64,000 nucleotides of DNA, from assembly GCA_963697345.1 (NCBI GenBank), contig CAVONS010000004.1, positions 124,001 to 188,000 on the forward strand, written 5' to 3'. Each line of letters starts with the position of its first letter. Position 1 is the stretch's first letter. Under the pieces are notes generated by a model. That model had not been told where the DNA came from, made no database searches, and was given only the letters and a program-made list of their open reading frames with translations. The stretch comes from Prado023 sp963697345. GTDB lineage: Bacteria > Actinomycetota > Actinomycetes > S36-B12 > CAIYMF01. Positions 45,039 through 54,884 of this stretch are shown piece by piece. The translations under genes and the position numbers were made by a program.

Positions 45039-46553
45039 GTGGGGATCGACAGCAGGCCCCGCCGTGACGGGGTCCGGGATGTTGTCCGGGCTGTGGCCGG
45101 GGCCGGTGTGGTCGTGGCCCTGAGTTCGTCGATGGCGGGGTGTACCAGCCCCGAGGCCGTGTGGGGGGCCGAGGCTGAGCAGTACTTCGCCGACATGCAC
45201 TCGTCGTGGAGCAGTGGGTTCGCCAATCTGGGCACGTTCTTCGCCCAGGATGCGACGATCGACACGCACACACTGACCTGCAAACCGCTGGCAGCTGGAC
45301 GTGCCCAGGGAGCGGCGGACTTGCGGGAGGAGTTCGGCTATGAGGGCCTCAGGGCCAGCGCTGACGAGCCTCCCTACCTGTCTGCCGATGGGGCGATCGA
45401 TCCGTCGCGCTGCTACCCGTCCGGTCTGACCGTTCCGCAGGCTCCGGTGTACGAGTTCGCAGGAACGTCGGGGGCTACCCGGATGAACTGGACCGCGACC
45501 ACGCGGAGCGGCGAGGCGATCGTCGACCTGCGCCCGGAGCCGGTCGACCGGGTCGTCGTGGACTACCTGCGGATGTGGACCGGTCAGGGGCAGCCGAGTC
45601 CAGGCCTGTATGCGGGCGACGCGGTGCTGCGCGACAGCCTGCATGAGGTGTCCTTGGTCGGGTCGCAGATCAGCGACGCGGCGGCGGCCGGGGATGCTCC
45701 CTTTGGCCTGCTCGGTGCCAGCCTGCGGGAGGTCCCGGCCAAGGGGGGCCCGGCCGTGTACGCGCTGCACAACCCCTGCGTTGACGACCAGCCGCTGCAC
45801 ATGGTGGTCCTCCTTCTCGACCTTCCGGGCGAGGGTGATTGCCAGCCCCACGTCGGGGCCGCGCTCTGGCTGGATGCCGAGGGCCAGATCACCCGGGAGG
45901 AGCGTTACCACCGGGTCGACTCGGTGCGCTCCTGCCTGGACACCCAGGACCTGCCGAGCGCGTGGTGGGAGACGCTGTCCCCGCGGGCGGCGCGGGTGAC
46001 CGGCGCTGTGGCCGTCGCCGGGAACGAGGTCACCGTGTGGAACGGCACCGCGCAGCGTGAGGAGCTGCTGGGCTGGGCCCTGCAGCGCTTCGCCGACGCA
46101 GGCCTGCCTGCCCCGGTACTGGCCTCGGTCACGTTCCTGCCGCCGGTGGCCGACCCGTGGACCGCCTACGGGTTCGAGCCCGGCGCCCCGGACCTGGTCC
46201 TGCCCGGCACCTCCGAGGGCTGCGATCCCGAAGGCTGCGACGTGTGGCCCACGGTGGATCGGACCTTCACTCTCACCGAACTGGCGCGCACCTGGGCGGC
46301 CAGCGACACACATTGGATCGAGCTCAATGCCTTCGCGGCGGCCCACGGGCTGGCCTGGGAGAACTCTGATGTGCCCGAGTCCCAGCCGGTCGCGAACCTG
46401 GCCACGGCCATCGTGACGTGGGGGCTGATGGACCAGCCCTACGACCTGCCCGACACGCTCGCCGAGTTCAGTTGCGATCAGCTCGCTGCCGACTTCCAGG
46501 CCCTCACCCACACCAGAACGGCCGGCGCGGCGTGCCCACCTTCCAGGGGGTGA
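45039..46553 (+). CDS. Lipoprotein with NTF2-like domains and degenerate metallopeptidase domain
   Basis: The GTG at 45039 gives 504 residues, lipobox SSSMAGC at about 28-34. Two SnoaL/NTF2-like regions (ANLGTFFAQDATIDTHTLTC; GLYAGDAVLRDSLHEVSLVG) precede a C-terminal domain that aligns with the next protein. Where that one has HELAHAW, this has TELARTW, and the downstream Glu is also lost (VANLATAIVTW). The catalytic zinc site is therefore gone and this is probably a pseudo-enzyme partner. It ends 4 bp before its paralogue. The start is uncertain because the GGGGG site abuts the GTG. Confidence 0.7.
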   Translation: MGIDSRPRRDGVRDVVRAVAGAGVVVALSSSMAGCTSPEAVWGAEAEQYFADMHSSWSSGFANLGTFFAQDATIDTHTLTCKPLAAGRAQGAADLREEFGYEGLRASADEPPYLSADGAIDPSRCYPSGLTVPQAPVYEFAGTSGATRMNWTATTRSGEAIVDLRPEPVDRVVVDYLRMWTGQGQPSPGLYAGDAVLRDSLHEVSLVGSQISDAAAAGDAPFGLLGASLREVPAKGGPAVYALHNPCVDDQPLHMVVLLLDLPGEGDCQPHVGAALWLDAEGQITREERYHRVDSVRSCLDTQDLPSAWWETLSPRAARVTGAVAVAGNEVTVWNGTAQREELLGWALQRFADAGLPAPVLASVTFLPPVADPWTAYGFEPGAPDLVLPGTSEGCDPEGCDVWPTVDRTFTLTELARTWAASDTHWIELNAFAAAHGLAWENSDVPESQPVANLATAIVTWGLMDQPYDLPDTLAEFSCDQLAADFQALTHTRTAGAACPPSRG

Positions 46554-46557
46554 CCGC

Positions 46558-48102
46558 ATGCCCAGCACCCCACACGCACGCACCGGGTTCCGCCACACGC
46601 CGCGGCGGGCCCTGGCGCTGTTGGCTGCCGTGACCCTGATCGTTGGGTGCGCCACGAGCACCAGCGAGCCGGCGTCCGAGGCCCCCCTGCCCGATCGGTG
46701 GTTCGCCGCCCGCACCTCGGCCCAACGCCAGGGCGTGGAGAACCTGGTCCGCTTCTACGACCCCGACCTTGTCCTGGACCATCGGGCCCTGGGTGCAGAT
46801 CCGATCTCCGGGCGCGTCGAGGCACTCGAATACCTCAACGCCCAACAGCAACCCTTCCACGACTCACGTGAGCAGACCGGACCCCTGTACCTGAGCGGCG
46901 CAGCAGCGCTGACCACCGAGACCTTCACACCCAAGCGCCAGAGCGGGCAGTACGACGTGGCCGTCAACACCGCCATGGGGCCGGCGGGGACTGTCTCCGA
47001 GACAATCGCGGCCTCCCTGGTCAGCTGGCGGACCCACTTCCCTAGAGATGAGCGCACCGCGACGGCCGATGCCTACGCCCAGCGCTACGTCCAGGCCTGG
47101 TCGCAAGGGGATGCCGAGTCCGTGGGGACCCTGTACCAGCCCGACGCCATGGTCACCGACTCGCTGGCTGGGGTCACCGCCCGCGGTGCGGCGCAGATCG
47201 CCGACCTTGCGGACGCGCCCGCCCCGGCCGGCGGCCTCGGCACGGCCGTCATCGACCAGCTGCCCAACTACAGGGGCCCGGCCATCTACGCCGCGGGCCG
47301 CCCCTTCACCGACGCCCTGTTTGACACGATCACCCTGCTGATGACCGTGGGTACCCCGGACTCCTGCCCCCACCGGGTGGCCACCGTCCTGCGCCTCGGC
47401 CCGGACGGGCTCATCCAGGCTGAGGAACGCCTGCACCGCATCGACGACCTGCAGCACTGTTCTGTCGACGGGCTCCTGCCGCCCGGCTGGTGGGACACCG
47501 CGGTCGTGCCCGACCCGGTCCTGGTGCAACGAACCGGCAGCCTGACCGTCGCCGACCTGGAGATCGAGGTGTACAACGGAACACCCGGCCTGGAAGACCT
47601 CATCACCTGGTCATTCGCCCAGTTCCACGCCCACGGCCTGGGCACCCCGAACGTGCATCGGGTGACCTTCCACGACAAGCAGTTCGACAAATGCGAGGAC
47701 TTCACAGGCCTGATCCTCGGCGACGCCGTAACCCTCTGCTTCGACGCCACAGCCGCCTGCCAAGACCAGGACTGCACCACCTGGAAACCCTGGGCCACGA
47801 CCACCACCCTCCACGAACTCGCGCACGCCTGGATGGACGAGCACCTCACCGCCGAGACGATCGAGCAGTTCCTCGCCGCCACGGGGATGCCCACCTGGTC
47901 CAGCCCGAAGCGCACCTGGGGCGACCATGGCGTCGAACTCGCCGCCGAGACCATCGCCTGGGCCACAGCCGACCACCCCGTCCGGGTCAACCCCAAGCTC
48001 GGACCCCACACCTGCGACGAACTCGCCCAGTACTACCAGATCCTCACCGGCCGCCCACCTGAACCCACCCCACCCGGCTGCCAACCCACCCCGGCCGGCT
48101 GA
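46558..48102 (+). CDS. Lipoprotein with NTF2-like domains and HExxH metallopeptidase domain
   Basis: Product of 514 residues, lipobox LIVGCAT. It has the same architecture as its upstream paralogue: NTF2-like repeats (ENLVRFYDPDLVLDHRAL; SVGTLYQPDAMVTDSLAGVT), then a gluzincin-like site TTLHELAHAWMDEH with a candidate third ligand in GVELAAETIAW. Two Cys pairs (C-x-D-x-D-C region) suggest a disulfide-stabilised exported domain. It is predicted to cut peptides outside the membrane. Active and inactive copies lie in one operon. Confidence 0.75.
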   Translation: MPSTPHARTGFRHTPRRALALLAAVTLIVGCATSTSEPASEAPLPDRWFAARTSAQRQGVENLVRFYDPDLVLDHRALGADPISGRVEALEYLNAQQQPFHDSREQTGPLYLSGAAALTTETFTPKRQSGQYDVAVNTAMGPAGTVSETIAASLVSWRTHFPRDERTATADAYAQRYVQAWSQGDAESVGTLYQPDAMVTDSLAGVTARGAAQIADLADAPAPAGGLGTAVIDQLPNYRGPAIYAAGRPFTDALFDTITLLMTVGTPDSCPHRVATVLRLGPDGLIQAEERLHRIDDLQHCSVDGLLPPGWWDTAVVPDPVLVQRTGSLTVADLEIEVYNGTPGLEDLITWSFAQFHAHGLGTPNVHRVTFHDKQFDKCEDFTGLILGDAVTLCFDATAACQDQDCTTWKPWATTTTLHELAHAWMDEHLTAETIEQFLAATGMPTWSSPKRTWGDHGVELAAETIAWATADHPVRVNPKLGPHTCDELAQYYQILTGRPPEPTPPGCQPTPAG

Positions 48103-48150
48103 CCCCGCTCACCGAAACATCCTAGGTTCGGTATGCAGCCCCGGGTGTTG

Positions 48151-48190
48151 TGATGCCTGCCCCAGGGTGCGCGATAGGTGGCGGATAGAC
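48151..48190 (+). repeat. Dispersed intergenic motif, copy h
   Basis: TGATGCCTGCCCCAGGGTGC, then GCGATAGGTGGCGGATAGAC. Left block matches copies f and i. Confidence 0.7.
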
Positions 48191-48277
48191 GCAGACAGAA
48201 TCGCCCCAGCGGCTTCCGGTCGGCGGGGGTCTACTGGGGGCTCGTCGACCGCCATGCTCGGGCCATCGAGGCCCCAG

Positions 48278-48904
48278 TCAGGTGCGGGCCCGCGGAGCGG
48301 CTTCCCGGCGCATCGCCCACGCCGGTGGCCCTCCCTTGCCCAGCGATGCTTCCTCCAGAACGGTGAACCCGAGCCGCTCGTAGAACGGCAGGTTGGCGGG
48401 GGTGTTCGTGTTGAGGTAGCACGGCAGCCCCTCCTCATCCGCCCGGGCCAGCCCGTCTCGCACGAGTGCGCTGCCTCGACCCCGACCCTGCAGTTGCCGG
48501 TCCACGCCGACGATCAGCAGCTCCCAGTGCGGCCCGGCCATGTGACGCTTGTGGATCTTGTCCATGACTCCGTTCGCGCCCCCGAAGCGGGCCAAGGGCC
48601 GCAGCCCGGTCCTGACGGGCACGGCAAGCATGCCGCAGCGGACCATCCGTGCGGGGGACATCGGCTCCCCGGGCGGGATCCAGATCGCGACGGCCCGGCC
48701 CTCGTCGGACTGTCGGACGTAGCCGTAGCGAAGTCCGTACTCGAGGGGGACCCGATTGAGTCGGCGCAGGCCGCGCTCCCGGGCGGCAGGGTCGGGGAAC
48801 ACCCACCTGAACATCGAATCGTCCATGAAGGCACTGACGAGCGTGTCGGTGGCCGCGTCCAGCATCGGCGGGGCCAGCGGTGCGAGCGATGAGCCGTTAG
48901 ACAT
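48278..48904 (-). CDS. GNAT-family N-acetyltransferase
   Basis: The ATG at 48904 gives 208 residues. The acetyl-CoA site VGVDRQLQGRGRGSALVRDG (motif A, Q/RxxGxG/A) and the C-terminal CYLNTNTPANLPFYERLGF are typical. The acceptor is unknown; the layout resembles aminoglycoside- or polyamine-type acetyltransferases. Confidence 0.8.
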   Translation of the reverse strand: MSNGSSLAPLAPPMLDAATDTLVSAFMDDSMFRWVFPDPAARERGLRRLNRVPLEYGLRYGYVRQSDEGRAVAIWIPPGEPMSPARMVRCGMLAVPVRTGLRPLARFGGANGVMDKIHKRHMAGPHWELLIVGVDRQLQGRGRGSALVRDGLARADEEGLPCYLNTNTPANLPFYERLGFTVLEEASLGKGGPPAWAMRREAAPRART

Positions 48905-49348
48905 GCGTGCCGCTCCCGATCCGAGGGCAAGGAGATTCAATGTAGCCCATGGCTTGGCGACGGTGACCGAATCGGCCGAACTCACCAGTCACCGAGGGAA
49001 CGAAACAGGGTCACGCTGCGCTGAACCGCGCACCTCCAGATACGCGAGTACGTGCGGCACGGCAAGGGACGCAACACGCTCGGAGTGCCGCGTGGGACCC
49101 CTGGGCGGAATCGAGGCTCGCGCAGCCCCCCGTCCAAGCCTCGCCGCGGTGCGTCCACAGGCGGCGGAGTGCAGCACCTTCGGGACGGCCGGGGCCGGCG
49201 GTCGTCGAGCGTGCGCTACTGCGCAGCCGACTGCCCGAGCACGGGTACTGATCTGCCAGTTCGTCGGCACGTCCTACTCGGGCAGGGCGACCAGGCCACG
49301 GCTCCCCGTCGGCCAGCGCACCGGCGAGCTGGCGCCTAGCATCCATCC
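48905..49348. other. 444-bp gap with motif copy q
   Basis: No supported gene between the divergent acetyltransferase and alkylsulfatase starts. It contains motif copy q at 49151-49180. Confidence 0.5.
49151..49180 (+). repeat. Dispersed intergenic motif, copy q
   Basis: GCGTCCACAGGCGGCGGAGT followed by GCAGCACC. Near-identical to the sequence at the right end of duplicated block copy 2. Confidence 0.65.
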
Positions 49349-51339
49349 ATGACTGAGCACTTCCACCCCTTGGGGACCCTCCCCTCCCCCACGACAGTGT
49401 CCGCGCAGGCGGAGCAGCGCGCGGGCTTGCCGTTCGACGACGACCGGGACTTCGCCGAGGCGCGGCGCGGATTCCTGGTCGCACCGGGGTACCGGCAGAT
49501 CATGGCCGAGGCCGGGCATGTGGCCTGGAACATCGGCGCCTATGACTTCTTGCTCAGTGGCGAGCAGTTCGACAGTATCCACCCGTCATTGCAGCGGCAG
49601 GCGACGTTGAACATGGAGTACGGCCTGTTCGAGGTGGTGCCCGGCCATATCTATCAGGTGCGGGGCTTCGACCTGGCGAACATCTCGTTCATCCGCTCGG
49701 ACACCGGGTGGATCGTGTTCGACCCGTTGACGTGCAAGGAGACCGCGGCAGCTGCCCTGGCCCTGATCAACGAGCACCTCGGTGCCCGCCCGGTGGTCGC
49801 GGTGGTCTACTCGCACTCGCACGGCGACCACTTCGGCGGCGCGCACGGGGTGGTGGACATCGCGGATGTGGCCAGTGGCAAGGTTCCGGTGATCGCCCCG
49901 GTCGGGTTCCTGGAGCACGCCGTGGCGGAGAACGTGTACGCGGGCAACGCGATGAACCGGCGCATGTTCTACCAGTACGGGTCGCTGCTGGACCGCAGCC
50001 CGTTCGGGCACGTCGACCAGGCCATCGGCAAGGGTGTCGCAGCCGGCAGCTCGGGCCTGATCGCGCCGACCGTGGACATCGTCGACGACATCGAGGAACT
50101 CACCATCGATGGTGTGCGGATGGTGTTCCAGAACACCCCGGGCACCGAGGCCCCGGCCGAGATGAACACCTGGTTCCCCCACCTGAAGGCGTTCTGGGCC
50201 GCGGAGAACATCGTCGCCACGATTCACAACATCTACACCCTGCGTGGGGCGCTGGTGCGCGACGCGCTGGAGTGGTCCCGTCAGATCAACAAGGCGCTGT
50301 ACCTGTTCGGCCGCGAGGCGGAGGTGATGTTCGCGTCGCACTCCTGGCCACGGTGGGGCAATGACCGCATCCAGGAGGTGATGCGGGTGCAGCGCGACAC
50401 CTACGCGCACCTCAACAACGCAGTGATGCACCTGGCCAACCAGGGCGTGACGATCAACGAGATCCACCGCGTGTACACAGGTGCCCGAGTCGCTGCAGCG
50501 GACAGTGGGCCGCCCGCAGCTACCACGGGTCGGTGGAGCACAACGCGCGCGCGGTGATCAACCGCTACCTCGGCTACTGGGACGGCAACCCGGCCACCCT
50601 GATCCCGCTGGCCCCGAAGGAGTCCGCGCCGCTGTTCGTGGAGATGATGGGCGGGGCCGATGCCATCGTCGCCCGCGCCCAGCAGCTCATGGCCAGCGGC
50701 GACTACCTGTTGGCGGTCGAGATCCTCAACAAGATCCTCTACGCTGAACCGGAGCACGTCGCCGGGCGTCGGCTGCTCGCCGATGCCTTCGAGCAGCTGG
50801 GCTACCAGCAGGAGAGCCCGAGTGTGCGCAACAGCTTCCTGGCCGCGGCCCTCGAGCTGCGGTCGGGGATCCCGTCCGGGGTCGCCCCCAAGAGCACCGG
50901 GCCGGACCTGGTCCGGGCCCTGAGCACCCTGCAGTTCCTGGACTACCTGGGCATCCGGCTGGACCCGACCCGCGCCGGCGACGCCGCGATCGTGGTCAAC
51001 CTGATCACCCCGGACAACGGCGAGTCCTTCGTCGTGGAGCTGAGCAACAGCACCCTGACGAGCCTGCAGGGGTTCCTCGCCGAGGCGCCGGACCTGACCA
51101 TCACGATCAACCGGTCCGACCTCGAACTGGCGATGACCGGTGCCGCGCCCCTGGCCGCACAGGTCGCCGACGGGCGAGCCCTCCTGGACGGCGACCCACG
51201 CGTCCTGCAGCAGCTGGCCGGACTGCTCGTGCACTTCGAGGTGGGCTTCGAGATCCTGCCGGGCACCGGCACAGCCCATCTGAGCCCAGACCTCGACGAC
51301 TTCGCACAAGACCCCCTCGGCGACTCCGCCGGCGGCTGA
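49349..51339 (+). CDS. Alkyl/aryl-sulfatase of the metallo-beta-lactamase fold, two frameshifts
   Basis: One-base shifts near 50480 and 50505 break about 660 residues; removing one base at each restores the gene. The MBL zinc site is VVYSHSHGDHFGGAHGV. DRSPFGHVDQAIGKG and FGREAEVMFASHSWPRWGN are SdsA1/Bds1 family motifs. The dimerisation domain (INRYLGYWDGNPATLIPL) and a C-terminal SCP2-like domain follow. Such enzymes release sulfate from alkyl sulfates like SDS. No clear signal peptide is seen, unlike secreted SdsA1. Confidence 0.85.
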
Positions 51340-51432
51340 GGCGCCGCCCCGAAGGGCCCGCCCGACACGGCACGCACGGCGGTGGGCACCTCACGTCGTA
51401 CGCTGTGGCACACCTGCCGACGTTTCGCAAGG

Positions 51433-52024
51433 TCACGCCGGCGACATCGGCTGTGTGACGTGCGCGCCATGTGGGCCCGCCAGTCCAGGCGAGCCCTGGT
51501 GCTGGCCGCGCTGGTCGAACAGGGTGATTGAGCAGGTGGTCGGCGTAGAGGCACCGGCGAGCTTGGTGCCGGCGTCGAGCTGAGCGGTGACCGCCGCACT
51601 CGTCTCGACGATCCGGGCCAGCTCCGCCTCACGCTGGGCCAACTGCTCACCGGCCAGTGCCAGGCCACTTCGGTAGTCATCGGGATCGACTCCGGCGACC
51701 CCCGGCCGGTTCAGACCGAGGCCAGAGTTCCGGGTCAGTTCGACCTGGTCAGAACCCGACGAGCGGACTGCGATCACAGCCACGTTGACAAGCCCGAGGG
51801 CGAACATCGCCCACCCCGCGACCCGGAACAGGGAGGGTTGCACCGCGCGGCGGGCCAGGACTGCGAACCGGATCGCCACCGCGAATGCCACGATCCACCC
51901 GAACAGCGGCAGGACCCACGCAAGCCAGGACCGCGACCACGCACAGCACCCCGACCAGCACCCGGGCATTCGACCCCGAGGCGGCACCGTTGTCCTGCAG
52001 GTCGTCGGTGTCCTGGACGGTCAC
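51433..52024 (-). CDS. Three-span membrane protein, one frameshift
   Basis: The GTG at 52024 (GGGTGGGGAA upstream) starts VTVQDTDDLQDNGAASGSNA. After a one-base shift near 51930 it continues WVLPLFGWIVAFAVAIRFAV and VAGWAMFALGLVNVAVIAV. A Glu/Ala-rich helix and a short tail with one Cys follow. Not recognised. Confidence 0.5.
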
Positions 52025-52097
52025 TTCCCCACCCGTCCACGAAACGTCGTGCGGACGCACGCGCGAAGAACGCGATCACGACGCCCGGGTTCGGCCT

Positions 52098-52301
52098 TCA
52101 CCGGTCCACCTCGTTCGTCGACATGGTGGGCGTCTCGCGCCGTCGGCGGGTCACCCGCACGACGAGGGCCGCGAGGACCGACAGCAGGAGCAGGGTCACG
52201 GCCAGCCCCACCAGGGACGCGACCGCGTCCATGGGCGTCGGGACCAACGGATTCACGATCAGCAGCCTACCCACCAACAGAGACCCGGCGATGCCCACCA
52301 T
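52098..52301 (-). CDS. Small two-span membrane protein
   Basis: The ATG at 52301 gives 67 residues with two hydrophobic spans (MVGIAGSLLVGRLLIV and VASLVGLAVTLLLLSVLAAL) and a basic C-terminus (RVTRRRRE). It lies 73 bp upstream of the three-span protein gene, same strand. Function unknown. Confidence 0.5.
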   Translation of the reverse strand: MVGIAGSLLVGRLLIVNPLVPTPMDAVASLVGLAVTLLLLSVLAALVVRVTRRRRETPTMSTNEVDR

Positions 52302-52330
52302 CAATATCAGTGAGCACCAACCAGGCCCTG

Positions 52331-52370
52331 CGATGCCTGCCCAGAAGCGCCCAGCTCGCGGCAATAGGGG
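52331..52370 (+). repeat. Dispersed intergenic motif, copy i
   Basis: CGATGCCTGCCCAGAAGCGC followed by CCAGCTCGCGGCAATAGGGG. Left block matches copies f and h; right core matches c and d. Confidence 0.7.
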
Positions 52371-52565
52371 GCACCCCCAGAGAGCCGCAAGATCCAGGTG
52401 CATGACCCCACGCCGTAGCCGCTGGGCTATGCCGGGCCCGGCCACGCCCGGACCCTCTCCCAGCCCACTGACGGGAACGGTCGAATCGTCGGGGATGCCG
52501 TCAAACGCCGGGTCTGCCTGCGCCTGCCCGAGACCGCGGGGCCGGCAGGCCAGGCACCAGCGGAA

Positions 52566-52590
52566 CTCGTGGGACATCATGTCCCACGAG
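52566..52590. promoter_or_regulatory. Perfect 25-bp palindrome upstream of the tail-tube gene
   Basis: Arms CTCGTGGGACAT mirror exactly around a single central C, ending 38 bp before the ATG at 52629. The symmetry suggests an operator for a dimeric repressor. As RNA it would form a stable hairpin just upstream of the ribosome site. Confidence 0.6.
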
Positions 52591-52628
52591 GCCCCACAAT
52601 CCGGAGCGTTCGCCGCAGAGGAGTCCCC

Positions 52629-53147
52629 ATGCAGTTCACCGTCAACCCCCATCGGTTCGACCCCTACAAGGGGTTCAAGTTCCGCGTCATCTGGGATGGT
52701 CGGCCTGTGGCTGGAGTGGACCGCGTCAGCGCCTTACGCAGGAGCACCGAAGTAGTCCAGCACCGCGACGGCGCGGACACCTCGACGGTGCGGCGATCCC
52801 CCGGGCGAACCACCTTCGACCCCATCACGCTGTCCCGCGGAGTCACCCACGACCCAGCCTTTGAGCAGTGGGCGAACAAGTCGTGGAACGTCGGATCCGC
52901 CGTGGGCTCCGAAGTCTCCCTGAAGGACTACCGCAAGGACGTGGTCATCCAGCTGCTCAACGAAGCAGGGCAGGTGGTGCGCTCCTACCTCGTGTACCGC
53001 GCATGGGTCTCGGAGTACCAGGCCCTCCCGGAACTCGACGCGCACTCCGACACGGTCGCCATCGAGACGATCACCCTCCAGCATGAGGGCTGGGAGCGCG
53101 ACTACGCCGTCCAGGAGCCAGCAGAGGAATCCTTCACGGAGCCGTGA
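52629..53147 (+). CDS. Orphan contractile-tail tube protein (T4 gp19-like)
   Basis: The ATG at 52629 follows GAGGAG. Product of 172 residues. NPHRFDPYKGFKFRVIWDG, FDPITLSRGVTHDPAFEQW and DVVIQLLNEAGQVVRSYLV are the signature of the phage-tail/eCIS inner tube family (TIGR02241 type). Such proteins normally sit in clusters with sheath, baseplate and AAA+ genes; none are present here. It may be a lone domesticated tube protein or the remnant of an eCIS or prophage. Confidence 0.85.
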   Translation: MQFTVNPHRFDPYKGFKFRVIWDGRPVAGVDRVSALRRSTEVVQHRDGADTSTVRRSPGRTTFDPITLSRGVTHDPAFEQWANKSWNVGSAVGSEVSLKDYRKDVVIQLLNEAGQVVRSYLVYRAWVSEYQALPELDAHSDTVAIETITLQHEGWERDYAVQEPAEESFTEP

Positions 53148-53460
53148 GCCCCTCCCCTCACCCGCCGCCGCGATAGCCCCCGAGCAGGTGATCTGCGAGA
53201 TCGCTCAGCGCCGTGGCCGAAACGAGTACCCGTGATCGGCACTATCGACGCGCGATTTGGCGACGAGTCGTTCTTAGAGACGAAGGGGCCGTCGCGGCGC
53301 AAAGCAGCAGGTCGATCCGTGTCACGTGCCGGCTGCCCAGGCGCCCTTGGCAGCGACAGATCACGCATACGCTGGTGCAAGAGTTCATCGCCCAAGGCCA
53401 GACGTGGATTCGTCGTCTCGGCTCGCACGCGCGTCGACAACCGCACCGAAGGGACGTTCC
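53148..53460. other. 313-bp gap with no supported gene
   Basis: Nothing clear. GCTATCGCGGCGGCGGG near 53165, read on the minus strand, weakly resembles the dispersed motif core in the opposite orientation. Confidence 0.4.
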
Positions 53461-53994
53461 GTGGGACACCCGCCCAGATCAGAGCCACTGCGTCTGCGTA
53501 TCGCCGAATTGACTCGAACTGAGCTGAAGGGGGCGCTGACCCTCGCGGGGGTTCGACTCAACACTTCTGCTGAGACATTGCTCGAGAACGAGGTCTTCGA
53601 TCGCGTGAGCGCCGAGACCGTCGAGATAGTCGAGTGCACGGTCGAGGACTTGGGACTGGCGCGCGGCGCAGTACTGCCGCAGATTCTTGCCAGCGCACGA
53701 GAGCAAGGCCTGCTGCCCTGCCCGATGGTGTCGGGCCCGTACCTGCGGCTGGCCATGCCGAAGCAGATGACCGCGCGGGATTCAGCGATGTCGAACGGCC
53801 GCGCCCCAACCGGCTCGCTGACGGTCGCCTCGGAGCCTTTGCGCGCCGACGACGACTATCCGAAAGGCTTCTACCTTCGTGTCGTGGATGGAGAATCCTG
53901 GCTCCGTGGATACCGATGCAGCAACGAGCACCTGTGGTCTCCCGGTGATCGGTTCGCGTTTCGGATGCGACTCTCCCCCCTTGGCGCGCGCTAG
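53461..53994 (+). CDS. Conserved protein of unknown function
   Basis: The GTG at 53461 is chosen for AAGGGA 7 nt upstream. Product of 177 residues. I recall this family in many bacteria without assigned function: LRIAELTRTELKGALTLAGV, VFDRVSAETVEIVEC, SGPYLRLAMPKQ and GSLTVASEPLRADDDYPKGF are recognisable blocks. The C-terminal half is beta-rich, with a Trp/Tyr cluster (YLRVVDGESWLRGYRC). No signal peptide. Confidence 0.65.
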   Translation: MGHPPRSEPLRLRIAELTRTELKGALTLAGVRLNTSAETLLENEVFDRVSAETVEIVECTVEDLGLARGAVLPQILASAREQGLLPCPMVSGPYLRLAMPKQMTARDSAMSNGRAPTGSLTVASEPLRADDDYPKGFYLRVVDGESWLRGYRCSNEHLWSPGDRFAFRMRLSPLGAR

Positions 53995-54608
53995 GAAGTG
54001 ACCCAGTTGCCGCCACTTGCTGAGCGCATCAGGGGTCAGGGTCGTGGCGGTCCAACCGGGTGTCGTGACTTGAGGAGACCGGGCGCGGCCACGGCGGCGG
54101 GATCACCCTCCCGGTGACTCGCGGCCGACGCCGCGTCGACCTCGACGTAGGCAAGATCGCGGCGTTGGAGAGTTCGCCCCTGCATGCGGTTGACGGCGGG
54201 GCGACCCGATCGCGGCAGGTCCCTCCTGGGACACAGGGACCTCCACGGTCACGATGTCGGCAACCGACGTTCTGTTCAGCGACCTCTGCGGGAAGCGACC
54301 GAACGCGGATCCCGCACCGACGGGCCTTCGCGGTCGGTGCGCACGGGTCCGCGCACGAGACGCCATGCGGCCGTCCTGGCACTGCAGGCGAGGGCCGACT
54401 CGTCGCTGCAGTGTCAATCAAGTGGCGGCGGAGAGCATCGCCTGGTTTCCGGACCCGGTGACCGACCTTCACACCGATCGTCTGATCTCCCCGCGGGGAT
54501 CGGTTCACCGGGCGAGGATCCACGACCGGGGACACCATGGGCCGCCGTGATGCAGGCCCCCAACGCCCGGCTCGCGGCGGTGTGACCGCACGCTCAGTGG
54601 CGCCGCGA
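53995..54608. other. 614-bp gap; only motif copy j recognised
   Basis: Several long open frames exist in both strands but all are Arg/Ser/Pro-rich shadows with no motifs. No gene is supported. Confidence 0.5.
54548..54585 (+). repeat. Dispersed intergenic motif, copy j
   Basis: GATGCAGGCCCCCAACGCCC followed by GGCTCGCGGCGGTGTGACCG. Has the GATGC left block. Confidence 0.6.
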
Positions 54609-54884
54609 CTATCGGATGGATTCCCTCGCCGGGCTCTCCGACTGGTGAACGTCGTACCCGCGAGGGAACATCGACCAGACTCCCGGCAGCACTGCGATCG
54701 CGATGCAGATGACCGCGTACGTGAGGCGCTGGATCGCGCTGAGGATGAGTCCATCAACCATGACGCTGGGTTGAGTCATCTGGGTGGCGGTGTGTGCATC
54801 GATCACCGCGACCCACAGGAAGGGCACCGACGCCAACCCGAACAAGACGCTCACCCACCGCAGCCACACTGGAACAACTCGCAT
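54609..54884 (-). CDS. Small two-span membrane protein
   Basis: The ATG at 54884 (GAGGGGAG upstream) gives 91 residues with spans VWLRWVSVLFGLASVPFLWV and LTYAVICIAIAVLPGVWSM. Function unknown. Confidence 0.6.
   Translation of the reverse strand: MRVVPVWLRWVSVLFGLASVPFLWVAVIDAHTATQMTQPSVMVDGLILSAIQRLTYAVICIAIAVLPGVWSMFPRGYDVHQSESPARESIR

Larger units (their letters stand above)
52302..52628. other. 327-bp gap with motif copy i and a 25-bp palindrome
   Basis: No supported gene. It separates divergent genes and holds two regulatory or repeat signals, listed separately. Confidence 0.5.

Noticed and set aside
54029..54757. Minus-strand 242-codon ORF
   Set aside because: Ser/Arg/Pro-rich throughout, with no domain, signal or ribosome site; it overlaps a better-supported small membrane protein gene.
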